DNA of 64,000 nt from positions 124,001 through 188,000 of the forward strand of contig CAVWLF010000001.1 in assembly GCA_963755815.1 (NCBI GenBank), written 5' to 3'. The notes beneath the pieces were generated by a model. It saw nothing but the letters and a program-made list of their open reading frames with translations, was not told where the DNA came from and searched no databases. Below are positions 1-8,952 of this stretch, in pieces. How positions within the stretch are numbered: position 1 is the first letter of the stretch; each line of letters begins with the position of its first letter. The position numbers were made by a program, and so were the translations under genes. This DNA comes from Palsa-506 sp963755815 (GTDB lineage: Bacteria > Actinomycetota > Actinomycetes > Streptosporangiales > Streptosporangiaceae).

Positions 1-1003
1 CGATCATGGCAACCAGGATCGCGCCGCCCAGGATAATCGGCAGTGGGTCGGCGCTGATCCCGAGCAGGTTGAATCCGTCGCTGAGGATCGCGAGCAGCAG
101 CGATCCGAGGAATGCTCCGATGATCGTGCCGGATCCGCCGGCCAGGGCCGTACCGCCGAGCACGGCCGCGGCTATCGCGTAGAACATCGGCTGGTATCCG
201 CCGGAGGTCGGGTCAATGTCGCTGACCCGGAAGGCCTCCTGCATGCCGACCAGCGCGCCCATGAAACCCGTGATCATAAAGGCGCCGATCTTGATCTTGG
301 CCACGCTAATCCCGGCCTCGCTGGCGCCCAGCATGTTGCCGCCCACCGCGACGGTGTGCAGCCCCCACCTCGTCCGGGTCAGGATGACATGGAAAATCAC
401 CACCAGCACGACCGCCCAGATGATCTCCGACCACGCGTCGGCACCAACCCATTGCCCGACTGACACCGCCTTGGGCGGGATGTTCAGCGGCTCATCGTGG
501 GAGGTGACCTGCATGAACCCCAAGATGACGAAACCGGTGCCCAGCGTCGTGATGAACGAGGGCACCCGCAGGGCGACGGTGATGAACCCGTTGACAAAGC
601 CGATGACAACTCCCATGAGCAGGGAGATCAGGACCGCCGGGATCACCGGGACGCTGTAGTAAACGATCAGGAAATACATCACGAACGGCGACAGCACGAA
701 GATGAAGCCGACCGAGAGATCGATTTCGCCGCAGACCAGCAGCAGCACCTCGCCGATCGCGATGATCGCGACCGGAGCCGTGATCTGGGAGATGTTGACG
801 AGATTGTCTTTGGTCGAGAAGGCGGGCGCGGCTGCATTGAAGTAGATCACCAGCGCGACTACGACAATGAAGACCGTCGCCTCGCGCTGCTGGAGGAAGA
901 TCGTCAGGCCGCGCTTGGCGGTGCCGAGGAGGTTGTTCCCCGGCGGACTGCCGCCCGGTGCAGCGCTCTGGACTCCTGGGCTTCGTTCGGCCGTCTCGCT
1001 CAC
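1..1003 (-). CDS. Sugar ABC transporter permease, RbsC type (3' end cut by window edge)
   Basis: Membrane subunit of a ribose/xylose-class ABC importer. The visible 334 residues start with a short polar tail, followed by several hydrophobic segments. They carry typical RbsC-family stretches: GEIDLSVG near the middle, then FGAFMITG-like and GGTALAGGSGTIIGA segments toward the end. The chosen start is a GTG at 1003 just after a weak purine-rich site; an in-frame TTG eight codons upstream is possible. It lies downstream of the binding-protein gene on the same strand, so the two probably form one transcription unit. The ATPase must lie beyond the left edge. The C-terminus is missing only because the window ends. 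The substrate cannot be read from the sequence. Confidence 0.9.
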   Translation of the reverse strand, partial: MSETAERSPGVQSAAPGGSPPGNNLLGTAKRGLTIFLQQREATVFIVVVALVIYFNAAAPAFSTKDNLVNISQITAPVAIIAIGEVLLLVCGEIDLSVGFIFVLSPFVMYFLIVYYSVPVIPAVLISLLMGVVIGFVNGFITVALRVPSFITTLGTGFVILGFMQVTSHDEPLNIPPKAVSVGQWVGADAWSEIIWAVVLVVIFHVILTRTRWGLHTVAVGGNMLGASEAGISVAKIKIGAFMITGFMGALVGMQEAFRVSDIDPTSGGYQPMFYAIAAAVLGGTALAGGSGTIIGAFLGSLLLAILSDGFNLLGISADPLPIILGGAILVAMI

Positions 1004-1134
1004 GTTGCCGTCCGTTCTGTGCTCGTTCAAGCTGCGCGTCGGCGGCGAGAACCGGCCCTGCTCCTGCTGGTCCAATTATCCCGCCGCCGACGCGTGTCCC
1101 TAGCTCACATACCCTTTCCCGCAAAGCGAGGCCG

Positions 1135-1162
1135 TTATGCGGTCCCGCTTATGCGGTCCTGC
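1135..1162. repeat. 14-bp tandem repeat between transporter genes
   Basis: Two copies of ttatgcggtcc(c/t)gc lie head to tail, followed by a partial third copy (ttatgcg, 1163-1169). They occupy the 185-bp gap between the binding-protein and permease genes. No hairpin function is obvious; it looks like a slippage duplication. Confidence 0.7.
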
Positions 1163-1188
1163 TTATGCGCCGATCGAGCCAGCTCGGG

Positions 1189-2348
1189 TCAGCCGATCGG
1201 ACCAGACCGGGTCAGCAGCTTCTGGGTAGCGGTCGAGCCCTCGAACCTGCTGGTTGTCGTCTGGTACGGGCCGACGTTGGACTTGGTAACGAAGGTCAGG
1301 CCGGTATCGGTCTCCGCCGGGGCCACCAGGCCGCCGGACAGGTTGAACAGATACAGGCCCAGGACCGGCAGGAAGCCCTGCAGGTAAGGCTGCTGGTCGA
1401 TGGTGAAGTCCAGGAATCCGCCCTTGATCGACTCCAGCGTCTGCGGGGTCAGGTCGAATCCGCCGGTTGCGACCTTGCCCTGCAAGCTGTACTTCTTGAC
1501 GATCGCGCCTACGGTCTGGGTCGAGCCCGCGTCCACCGCGAAGATGCCCTTGAGGGTGGCCTTGTGCGCGAGTATGTAGGCATTGATCGTGGTGTTCTCC
1601 TGCGGCAGCTCAGCACCTGACGTGACCGCCGTGAAGTTGATGTTCTTGCCGGATGCCTTGATGGCGGACTTGGCGCCGTCGATGCGCGGCTGGATGTTCG
1701 ACGCGCCCGGCGTGGCGATGAAGCCGACCGCGTCACCGCCGCCCGACATGGCCGGGGCAGCCACGATCCGGTTGCCGAGCGCCTGGCCCGATGCGAAGAG
1801 ATCCTGACCGTAGTAGGCCAGCCGGTTGGTGCCCGGATCGCTCGGGGCGTTGCCGTCGGCGTTGTAGCGAGACAACGGGGATGCCAGCCGTCATTGCCTG
1901 GGCCGTCGGGCTTTTGAACGCGGTGGCGCTGATGACTGCCACCGCGATCCCGTTCGCGCCCGCCGAGGTCGCGGCGTTCATCGCGCTGACCATCTGCGGC
2001 ACGTTCGAGGTCGCCGATCCGGTCCAGGCCTGGCTTCGGGATCCCGAGCAGGGCCGCGGCGTCCTGCAGCCCGTACTGAGTGGGCACGAAGAACGGGTTC
2101 GTGGTGACGTGGTTGACGAAGGTGAACTTCCACGGCGGGGTCTTCGGGAAGTTCCCGGCCGTGCTCGCCGCGGACGCGCTGGTGCTGGGGCTGGCGCTGC
2201 TGCTTGACGAGCACGCCGCGAGCAGCGCGGACGCCGCTGCGGTCGCGCTGACCAGCCCGGTGCCCTTGAGCAACCGCCGGCGCGTCGGCCCGTCCTGCAT
2301 ATTGAGCGTATCGATCGCTTCTTCGACCTTAGGGTGGACTTTGTCCAT
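1189..2348 (-). pseudogene. Sugar ABC transporter substrate-binding lipoprotein, RbsB type, broken by two frameshifts
   Basis: Periplasmic-binding-protein-I class sugar receptor. The start ATG at 2348 follows a clear ggagg site. The N-terminus has twin arginines (TRRRLLKG), a hydrophobic stretch and the lipobox LLAAC, so the protein is an exported lipoprotein. The reading frame breaks twice. At about 2030 an extra base separates LLGIPKP from the expected WTGS...NVPQMVSAMNAA. At about 1868 another extra base separates GIPVVS from YNADGNAP. Removing one base at each site restores a continuous protein of about 385 residues that ends in a normal C-terminal lobe. Either the gene is decaying or the assembly contains two indels. 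It belongs with the permease to the left, and the DeoR gene to the right may regulate it. Confidence 0.85.
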
Positions 2349-2863
2349 TACTAACCTCCGGATAGTGGCCTGCGGGCAGAACGCTGCCCTACGTCGTACC
2401 GGGCTAGCTGCCCAGGGATTGATAGCGACCTCACCGCCGTCGGCAGCTGGCCGCGTCATTGCGCGCCGCCGGGCGGAAGCCTGGATCCTGGTCACTGAGG
2501 TTCGGCAACTGGCGCCGTCGCTCATGGCCACCTGACTTCCTGTCTCGTGGCTATCCGTCGGGGGATCCACCTGAGGCCGGGCGTCGACGGAGCTGTCCGG
2601 TGCTCGGCCGCATCCAGGCCCTGGGGCACGACGCTCAACCTGGCCAGTGAGGGCGCCGCTAATGAACCCCCACCGCCGAGTGTGAGCGCTCACACTCCTG
2701 CGGCCGCAGAAAACGACAAAGCTGTGATGCCATAAGCTAGAACAGACAGGGATCCTCGTCAATGAACAACTCTCACCAGATATGAACATGTGATACTGGC
2801 GTCCCGACCGACGCCCGGCAGTGTGCGAGCGGGCGGCCTGCTCGCGGCGCGGGAAGGCCCGAG
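2349..2863. other. Divergent intergenic region, sugar transporter / DeoR
   Basis: This 515-bp region without a credible gene separates the leftward transporter genes from the rightward DeoR regulator. It must carry both promoters. The only strong signal is the perfect palindrome at 2678-2697. Short open frames here are not supported by codon use or by ribosome-binding sites. Confidence 0.6.
2678..2697. promoter_or_regulatory. 20-bp perfect palindrome with lac-operator-like core
   Basis: The palindrome has the core TGTGAGCGCTCACA (2681-2694) and is perfectly symmetric over 20 bp. This core is the one found in the symmetrised lac operator, so the site looks like a LacI/GalR-family operator. 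It lies 330 bp upstream of the binding-protein start and 167 bp upstream of the DeoR gene. No LacI-family gene is present in the window. A site differing at one base lies upstream of the aldose epimerase at 14548-14561. Confidence 0.7.
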
Positions 2864-3676
2864 ATGCTCGCCAAACACCGGCAGTCGCTGATCCTTCAGG
2901 ACGTCCGGCGCGCGGGCAGCGCACGCGTGAGCGATCTTACCCAGCGTCTCGGGGTCTCGGACATGACCGTCCGCCGCGACCTGGAGGTGCTGGCCAGCGC
3001 CGGGCTGATCGAGAAGGTGCACGGCGGCGCGGTAGTGCCGGGCGTGCCGAGCAGCCACGAGCCCGGCTTCGACGCAAAGTCCGTGCTCGAGCGGCCGGAG
3101 AAGGAGGCCATCGCGAGGGCGGCCGCCGCCCTGGTCACGCCGGGCACCGCGATCGCGCTCTCGGCCGGGACGACCACTTTCGAGCTGGCCCGGCACCTGC
3201 GCGAGATTCCCGGGCTCACGGTCGTGACGAACTCCGTCCGGGCCGCGAACCTGATGGAGGGGGCCAGGCCGGCCGGCAGCGGCTCGACCCGGTTCGCGGT
3301 GATTCTCACCGGCGGCATCCGGACCCCGTCCGATGCCCTGGTCGGCCCGGTGGCCGATCTCGTGATCCGGTCGCTCCACTTCGACCTGCTCTTCCTCGGC
3401 TGCCACGGCATTGACCCGGCGGCCGGGCTGACCACGCCCAACCTGGCGGAATCGGAAACGAACCGTGCCTTCGTCCGGTCCGCGCGCCGGGTGACGGTGA
3501 TCGCCGATCACACCAAATGGGGCATCGTCGGACTGAGCTCCTTCGCCGACCTGGAGGACGTGGACACCCTGATCACCGACGGCGAGCTGCCCGCGGAGGC
3601 ACGGACGCTGCTGGCCGAGCGGGTCGGCGAGCTGGTGATCGCGGACGGCCGTTCCAGCCCGGCGGCCCGCGGCTGA
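2864..3676 (+). CDS. DeoR-family sugar-responsive transcriptional regulator
   Basis: A cytoplasmic DNA-binding repressor of 270 residues, normal for the family. Residues about 4-58 form the DeoR winged helix-turn-helix, with VSDLTQRLGVSDMTVRRDLE and the trailing GLIEKVHGGA. The rest is the sugar-phosphate-sensing domain with LSAGTTTFELARHL, a TNS motif, GCHGID and DHTKWG. The start at 2864 follows a ggaagg site. It is divergent from the ribose-type transporter and is the obvious candidate to control it. The nearby palindrome, however, looks more like a LacI-type site. It converges on ispG, leaving only six bases between the stop codons. Confidence 0.93.
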   Translation: MLAKHRQSLILQDVRRAGSARVSDLTQRLGVSDMTVRRDLEVLASAGLIEKVHGGAVVPGVPSSHEPGFDAKSVLERPEKEAIARAAAALVTPGTAIALSAGTTTFELARHLREIPGLTVVTNSVRAANLMEGARPAGSGSTRFAVILTGGIRTPSDALVGPVADLVIRSLHFDLLFLGCHGIDPAAGLTTPNLAESETNRAFVRSARRVTVIADHTKWGIVGLSSFADLEDVDTLITDGELPAEARTLLAERVGELVIADGRSSPAARG

Positions 3677-3682
3677 CCGGCC

Positions 3683-4819
3683 TCAGTCCGCGGCGAGCTC
3701 CATCGCGGCCGCGAGCTTCATCGCCTCTTCGATCAGGGTCTCCACGATCTGCGACTCGGGCACCGTCTTGATCACCTCGCCCTTGACGAAGATCTGGCCC
3801 TTGCCGTTGCCGGAGGCCACCCCGAGGTCGGCCTCCCTCGCCTCGCCCGGGCCATTGACGACGCAGCCCATCACGGCCACCCGCAGCGGGATGTCCAGTC
3901 CGTCCAGCGCCGCGGTGACCTGGTCGGCCAGCTTGTAGACGTCCACCTGGGCTCGGCCGCAGGAGGGGCAGGACACGATCTCCAGGCCGCGCTCGCGCAG
4001 CCCGACCGACTCCAGGATCGCCGCGCCGACCTTTACTTCCTCGACCGGCGGTGCGGACAGCGAGACCCGGATCGTGTCGCCGATCCCCTCGGCCAGCAGC
4101 GCCCCGAACGCCACCGCTGACTTGATCGTCCCCTGGAACAGTGGCCCGGCCTCGGTGACGCCCAGGTGCAGCGGGTAGTCACACTGCTGCGCGAGCTGCC
4201 GGTACGCATTGATCATGACCACCGGGTCATGATGCTTCACCGAGATCTTGATGTCGGTGAAGCCGTGCTCCTCGAACAGCGAGCACTCCCACAGCGCCGA
4301 CTCCACCAGGGCCTGCGGGGTGGCCTTGCCGTACTTGGCCAGCAGCCGCTTGTCCAGCGAGCCCGCGTTGACGCCGATCCTGATCGGCACCCCGGCGTCG
4401 CCGGCCGCGCGGGCGATGTCGGCCACCTTGTCATCGAACGCCTTGATGTTGCCCGGGTTCACCCGCACCGCCCCGCAGCCGGCCTCGATCGCGGCGAACA
4501 CGTACTTCGGCTGGAAGTGGATATCGGCGATCACCGGGATCTGCGACTTACGCGCGATCTCGGGCAGCGCGTCGGCGTCGTCCTGCGTCGGCACGGCGAC
4601 GCGCACTATCTGGCAGCCGGTCGCGGTCAGTTCCGCGATCTGCTGCAGCGTGGCGTTCACGTCCGCGGTGACCGTGGTCGTCATCGACTGGACGGACACG
4701 GGCGCGCCGCCGCCGACCGGGACCGCGTGCTTGCCCTTGCCCACCATGATCTGGCGGGACTTGCGGCGCGGTGCGAGCGGCTCGGGCGGCAGCTGCGGCA
4801 GGCCAAGATCGACTGTCAT
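3683..4819 (-). CDS. ispG: 4-hydroxy-3-methylbut-2-enyl diphosphate synthase (flavodoxin/ferredoxin)
   Basis: Penultimate-step enzyme of the MEP isoprenoid pathway. It reductively converts MEcPP to HMBPP with a [4Fe-4S] cluster. The 378-residue protein has the TIM-barrel start (PVSVQSMTTT) and conserved NIKAFDDKV and RIGVNAGSLDK segments. The C-terminal cluster ligands are in SCPSCGR and GCVVNGPGEA. It is the last gene of a dxr-rseP-ispG unit, 13 bp after rseP, an arrangement common in actinobacteria. Nothing is unusual in length or motifs. Confidence 0.97.
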   Translation of the reverse strand: MTVDLGLPQLPPEPLAPRRKSRQIMVGKGKHAVPVGGGAPVSVQSMTTTVTADVNATLQQIAELTATGCQIVRVAVPTQDDADALPEIARKSQIPVIADIHFQPKYVFAAIEAGCGAVRVNPGNIKAFDDKVADIARAAGDAGVPIRIGVNAGSLDKRLLAKYGKATPQALVESALWECSLFEEHGFTDIKISVKHHDPVVMINAYRQLAQQCDYPLHLGVTEAGPLFQGTIKSAVAFGALLAEGIGDTIRVSLSAPPVEEVKVGAAILESVGLRERGLEIVSCPSCGRAQVDVYKLADQVTAALDGLDIPLRVAVMGCVVNGPGEAREADLGVASGNGKGQIFVKGEVIKTVPESQIVETLIEEAMKLAAAMELAAD

Positions 4820-4832
4820 TGCGGTGATCGCC

Positions 4833-6029
4833 TCACTGCACGAAATGAATCGGGTTGAAGATGTCAGCCGAGATCAGGAGCAATCCGAATCCTACTAGCA
4901 ACGCGAACACGCCGACGCTCACGGGCACCAGCTTGCGCATGTCCACCAGCCCCGGGTCGGGCCGTCCGCGCAGCCTGGCCAGCCACGCCCGCGCCCGCTC
5001 GTAGAACAGCACCGCCAGGTGCCCGCCGTCGAGCGGGAGCAGCGGCAGCAGGTTGAAGAGGCCGACGAAGATGTTCAGCGAGATGATGATCAGCAGGACG
5101 ATCTGCACCTTCGTCTGCCAGCCGTCCTTGGCCGCCACCACCTGGGCGGTCAGGCCGCCGACGCCCACCACGCTGGATACCTGCCCGGCCGGGGTCTTCG
5201 CCCGGTCCTTGGCGAACAGATCGGGGATCGCCGCGGGCAGGTGCCCCACGGCCGCCACCGAGCCGGTCAGGACCTCCCCGAAGGTTGACCAGGCGTAGGA
5301 CACCGCCCGCAGCGGACCCAGCGGCTGGAACAGCGCGACGTTATCGATGCCCAGGTACGACCCCTTGCGGCCGGGGACCTTGGCCGGGCTGGCGTGCAAT
5401 ACCACCAGCCGCCCGTCCCGCCGCACGGTGATGGTCATCGGCTGGCCCGCGGGCTGCGCGCGGATGGCCGCGCCGAGCTGCGTCCAGTTGTGCACCGGGG
5501 TGCCGGCGATGGCGATGATCGTGTCTCCCGGCCTGACTCCCGCCTGCCGGGCCGGAGCGACGCCCAGGCTGCCCTGGCACGAACCCGAGGCCGCGGCGGC
5601 CGCGCTGGCCGGGATGCAGCTGCCGACGATGCCGATCTTGTTGGAGTTGTCATTCTCCAGCCCGACGCCGATGGCCAGCACGATCAGCAGGAAGAAGGCC
5701 AGGGCGAAATGCATGAACGAGCCGGCCGCCAGCACGATGGCCCGCTGCCAGCCGGGCTGCCGGCGGAACGACCGTTCCTCATCGGCGGGATCAACGTCCT
5801 CCAGCGCCGTCATGCCGGTGATCTTCACGAAGCCGCCGAGCGGGATGGCCTTGACCCCGTACTCGGTCTCGCCCCGCATGGTGGACCAGAGCGTCTGGCC
5901 GAAGCCGACGAAGAACTGGGTGACCTTCATCCGGAACTTCTTGGCCGTCGCGAAGTGGCCCGCCTCGTGCAGCATGATCGAGAAGAGCAGCGCGACGAGG
6001 AAGATGATCCAGCCCAGCAGCAGGCTCAT
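4833..6029 (-). CDS. rseP: RseP/Rip1-type site-2 intramembrane zinc metalloprotease
   Basis: A polytopic membrane protease that cleaves anti-sigma factors or other membrane proteins during regulated intramembrane proteolysis. The 398 residues hold the zinc motif HEAGH in the first membrane segment (about residue 22). A central PDZ domain contains GVRPGDTIIAIAGTPV. The second active-site motif is LLPLLPLDGGH near residue 335, and a final membrane helix follows. The start at 6029 follows gaggcgg. It sits between dxr and ispG with short gaps (39 and 13 bp), so co-transcription is likely. Confidence 0.95.
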   Translation of the reverse strand: MSLLLGWIIFLVALLFSIMLHEAGHFATAKKFRMKVTQFFVGFGQTLWSTMRGETEYGVKAIPLGGFVKITGMTALEDVDPADEERSFRRQPGWQRAIVLAAGSFMHFALAFFLLIVLAIGVGLENDNSNKIGIVGSCIPASAAAAASGSCQGSLGVAPARQAGVRPGDTIIAIAGTPVHNWTQLGAAIRAQPAGQPMTITVRRDGRLVVLHASPAKVPGRKGSYLGIDNVALFQPLGPLRAVSYAWSTFGEVLTGSVAAVGHLPAAIPDLFAKDRAKTPAGQVSSVVGVGGLTAQVVAAKDGWQTKVQIVLLIIISLNIFVGLFNLLPLLPLDGGHLAVLFYERARAWLARLRGRPDPGLVDMRKLVPVSVGVFALLVGFGLLLISADIFNPIHFVQ

Positions 6030-6068
6030 CCAGCCGCCTCTCCACTCCCGAGTAACCTGCGCGCGGCG

Positions 6069-7289
6069 TCAGGACCCGCCGCGCGGCACCGCGCCGGTCA
6101 GCTCGCGGGCCCGTTCCCTGGCCCAGCGGTCCGCGGCTAGCACATCGGCGATGGCCGCGATATCCCGTCCGGAACCGTCGTGCTCAGAGACTACCCGGGC
6201 CACCGTATCGACGATCCCGGTGAACGGGATGTGCCCGGCCAGAAACGCCCCGACGCATTCCTCGTTCGCCGCGTTGTACACGGCCGGGGCGGCGCCGCCC
6301 GCCAGCCCGGCCCGCCGGGCCAGCTCCACCGCCGGAAACGCGTCCTCGTCGAGCGGCTCAAACGTCCACGCGTGCGGCGTCGTCCAGTCGATCGCCGGCG
6401 CGGCCCCGGCGACCCGGCCCGGCCAGCCGAGGGCCAGCGCGATCGCGATCCGCATATCGGGCGGGCTGGCCTGGGCGATGGTCGATCCGTCGGTGAACTC
6501 GACCATGGAGTGCACCACCGACTGCCGGTGCACGACGACCTCGATGCGATCGAACCCGATACCGAAGAGCAGGTGCGCCTCAATGAGCTCCATCCCTTTA
6601 TTAACGAGGGTCGCGGAGTTGATCGTGATGACCGGGCCCATGCTCCAGGTGGGATGGGCCAGGGCCTGCTCGGGGGTAACGCCGCCGAGTTCCGCGCGGC
6701 TCCGGTGCAGGAACGGGCCGCCGCTCGCGGTCACCACCAGCCGTCTGACCTCGTCGGCCTGCCCGCTGCGCAGGCACTGCGCGATCGCGGAGTGCTCGGA
6801 GTCGACCGGCACGATCTGGCCGGGCGCGGCCCGCGCCGTCACCAGCTGCCCGCCCATGATCAGCGACTCCTTGTTGGCCAGCGCGAGCATCCGGCCGGCG
6901 TCGAGCGCGGCCAGCGTGGCGGCCAGGCCGACCGCTCCGGTCACGGCGTTCAGCACCACGTCGCACGGCCACGCCGCGACCTCGGCGACCGCTTCGGGCC
7001 CGGCCAGGATCTTGGGCAGCTGCCCGGCCCGCAGCCCCAGCGCCGCCGCCTGGGAGGTCACCGCCCGCTGCAGGTCACCGGCTGCGCTGTCCCGGGCGAC
7101 CGCCACCACGTCGGCCCCGAACTCCAGCGCCTGGCTGGCCAGCAGGGCCGGGTTACCGCCGCCGGCCGCGAGGCCGACGACCCGGAACCGCCCGGGGTTG
7201 CGCCGCACGATGTCAGCGGCCTGGGTCCCGATCGACCCGGTCGAGCCGAGCAGGACGATGTCACGGCATGGTTCGTTCGCTGACTCCAC
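6069..7289 (-). CDS. dxr: 1-deoxy-D-xylulose 5-phosphate reductoisomerase
   Basis: The first committed enzyme of the MEP pathway, converting DXP to MEP with NADPH and a divalent metal. The 406 residues show the N-terminal NADPH motif GSTGSIGTQ. The active-site segments are LANKESLIMGG, DSEHSAIAQCL and VNKGMELIEAH. The GTG start at 7289 follows ggcggg. First gene of the dxr-rseP-ispG unit. The upstream 200 bp, shared with the divergent DAHP synthase gene, should hold its promoter. Confidence 0.97.
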   Translation of the reverse strand: MESANEPCRDIVLLGSTGSIGTQAADIVRRNPGRFRVVGLAAGGGNPALLASQALEFGADVVAVARDSAAGDLQRAVTSQAAALGLRAGQLPKILAGPEAVAEVAAWPCDVVLNAVTGAVGLAATLAALDAGRMLALANKESLIMGGQLVTARAAPGQIVPVDSEHSAIAQCLRSGQADEVRRLVVTASGGPFLHRSRAELGGVTPEQALAHPTWSMGPVITINSATLVNKGMELIEAHLLFGIGFDRIEVVVHRQSVVHSMVEFTDGSTIAQASPPDMRIAIALALGWPGRVAGAAPAIDWTTPHAWTFEPLDEDAFPAVELARRAGLAGGAAPAVYNAANEECVGAFLAGHIPFTGIVDTVARVVSEHDGSGRDIAAIADVLAADRWARERARELTGAVPRGGS

Positions 7290-7501
7290 CCCGCCATTGT
7301 CCCCTGGCCCGATCAGCCGCCGTCAGCCACTCCACGATCCCGCCGATTTCCCGCCACCAGAACCGCCGGCCCGTTGCCCGGCCGTGATCACGCGGGCGTC
7401 GGCCGCCAGCGGGATCAGGATGCCGGGCCGCGGGCCGCCGCGGCCAGCGCGTAGCGTAAGACGGTGATCCGCGCCAGTAGTCCGCCCGGGTGCGGCCAGC
7501 C

Positions 7502-8902
7502 ATGACCACGGCGGCGGCGGCGTCCACGTCCCGGCCCGCCGCGGCTCCCGGGGCGGAAGGCTGGCGGACCCGGCCGGCGGCGCAGCAGCCTGGCTGGCCG
7601 GATCTGGCCCGGGTCAGCCAGGTGACCGCGGAGCTGGCCTCGTTTCCGCCGCTGGTCATCGCGGGGGAATGCGAGACGCTCACCGAGCGCCTGGCCGCCG
7701 TCACCCGCGGCGAGGCGTTCGTGCTGCAGGGCGGCGACTGCGCCGAGACGTTCGCCGGCGCGACCGCCGACGCGGTGCACGGCAAGCTGCAGACGCTGCT
7801 GCAGATGGCCGTGGTGCTGACCTACGGCGCGCGCGTCCCCATTGTCAAGATCGGCCGGATGGCCGGCCAGTTCGCCAAGCCCAGGTCGCAGCCGGACGAG
7901 GTGCGCGGCGGCGTCCGGCTGCCCGCCTACCGCGGCGACGCGATCAACGGGCTCGAATTCACCCGGCCGGCCCGGAACCCGGATCCGGGCCGGCTGATCC
8001 GCGCCTACCACTGCTCCGCGGCCACCCTGAACCTCAGCCGCGCCTTCACCACCGGCGGCTACGCGGACCTGCACCAGGTGCACGCCTGGAACCAGGATTT
8101 CGTCGCGCGCAGCCCGTCCGGCCAGCGATACGAGCAGCTGGCCGGCGAGATCGACCGGGCGCTGGCGTTCATGCGGGCCTGCGGCGCCGACCCCGACGAG
8201 CTGCGCTCCGTCGAGCTCTACTCCAGCCACGAGGCACTGGTCCTGGACTATGAACAGGCCCTGACCAGGACCGATCCGCGGACTGGACAGCCCTACGACG
8301 CATCGGCCCATTTCCTCTGGATCGGCGAGCGGACCCGGGCGCTCGACGGCGCGCATGTCGAGTTCGCCAGCGGCATCAGCAACCCGGTCGGGGTCAAGCT
8401 CGGCCCGGGCGCTGATCCGGCCGATGTCCTCGCGCTCATCGCCCGGCTGAACCCGCGCGGCCATCCGGGCCGGCTGACCCTGATCACCCGGATGGGCGCC
8501 GGGCGGGTGCGCGACGCGCTGCCGCCGCTGGTCCGGGCGGTCACCGCCAGCGGCGCGCCGGTCGCCTGGGTCTGCGATCCGATGCACGGCAACACCTTCG
8601 AGGCGCCGAGCGGGCACAAGACCCGCCGGTTCGACGACGTGCTCGACGAGGTGCAGGGCTTCTTCGAGGTGCACGGCCGCCTCGGCACCCACCCCGGCGG
8701 CATTCACATCGAGTTCACCGGCGACAACGTCACCGAGTGCGTCGGCGGCAGCTACCAGATCGCCGCGGCCGACCTGCACCAGCGGTATGAGACCGCGTGC
8801 GATCCGCGGCTCAACCGCAGCCAGGCACTCGACCTGGCCTTCATGGTCGCCGAGAGCTACCGGCACCCCGCCCGGCGGGCGAGCGCCCGCCGGGCTGACT
8901 GA
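7502..8902 (+). CDS. aroG: 3-deoxy-7-phosphoheptulonate (DAHP) synthase, class II
   Basis: Condenses phosphoenolpyruvate with erythrose 4-phosphate to start the shikimate pathway. The protein (about 466 residues) is of the class II (plant/mycobacterial) type. Motifs are LQGGDCAETF, KIGRMAGQFAKPRS, HCSAATLNL and WVCDPMHGNT. The start is uncertain: a GTG at 7490 would add four residues, and no strong ribosome-binding site separates the two. The first 25 residues are low-complexity Ala/Pro and may be a flexible extension. It is divergent from dxr and convergent with tmsB. Confidence 0.95.
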   Translation: MTTAAAASTSRPAAAPGAEGWRTRPAAQQPGWPDLARVSQVTAELASFPPLVIAGECETLTERLAAVTRGEAFVLQGGDCAETFAGATADAVHGKLQTLLQMAVVLTYGARVPIVKIGRMAGQFAKPRSQPDEVRGGVRLPAYRGDAINGLEFTRPARNPDPGRLIRAYHCSAATLNLSRAFTTGGYADLHQVHAWNQDFVARSPSGQRYEQLAGEIDRALAFMRACGADPDELRSVELYSSHEALVLDYEQALTRTDPRTGQPYDASAHFLWIGERTRALDGAHVEFASGISNPVGVKLGPGADPADVLALIARLNPRGHPGRLTLITRMGAGRVRDALPPLVRAVTASGAPVAWVCDPMHGNTFEAPSGHKTRRFDDVLDEVQGFFEVHGRLGTHPGGIHIEFTGDNVTECVGGSYQIAAADLHQRYETACDPRLNRSQALDLAFMVAESYRHPARRASARRAD

Positions 8903-8936
8903 CCGGGCCTGCGCGGCCGGGCCGGCCGGGGCCCGG

Positions 8937-8952
8937 GCTAGCGCCGGCTAGC
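8937..8952. terminator. Possible hairpin between convergent genes
   Basis: A 6-bp perfect stem (gctagc/gctagc) with a 4-base loop lies in a very GC-rich 45-bp gap between the DAHP synthase and tmsB stops, overlapping the tmsB stop. There is no U-tract. Weak evidence. Confidence 0.3.

Noticed and set aside
1860..2040. Programmed ribosomal frameshifting in the sugar-binding protein gene
   Set aside because: No slippery heptamer or downstream structure was evident, and two shifts in one gene of a family not known for recoding make indels or errors far more likely.
5347..7467. Long plus-strand open frame of about 700 codons opposite rseP and dxr
   Set aside because: It is an antisense shadow of two well-recognised genes. 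Long open frames on the opposite strand are expected at this GC content, and its protein has no domain character.
7415..8866. Minus-strand frame of about 480 codons opposite the DAHP synthase
   Set aside because: Valine/arginine-rich shadow; the plus strand carries all class II DAHP synthase motifs.
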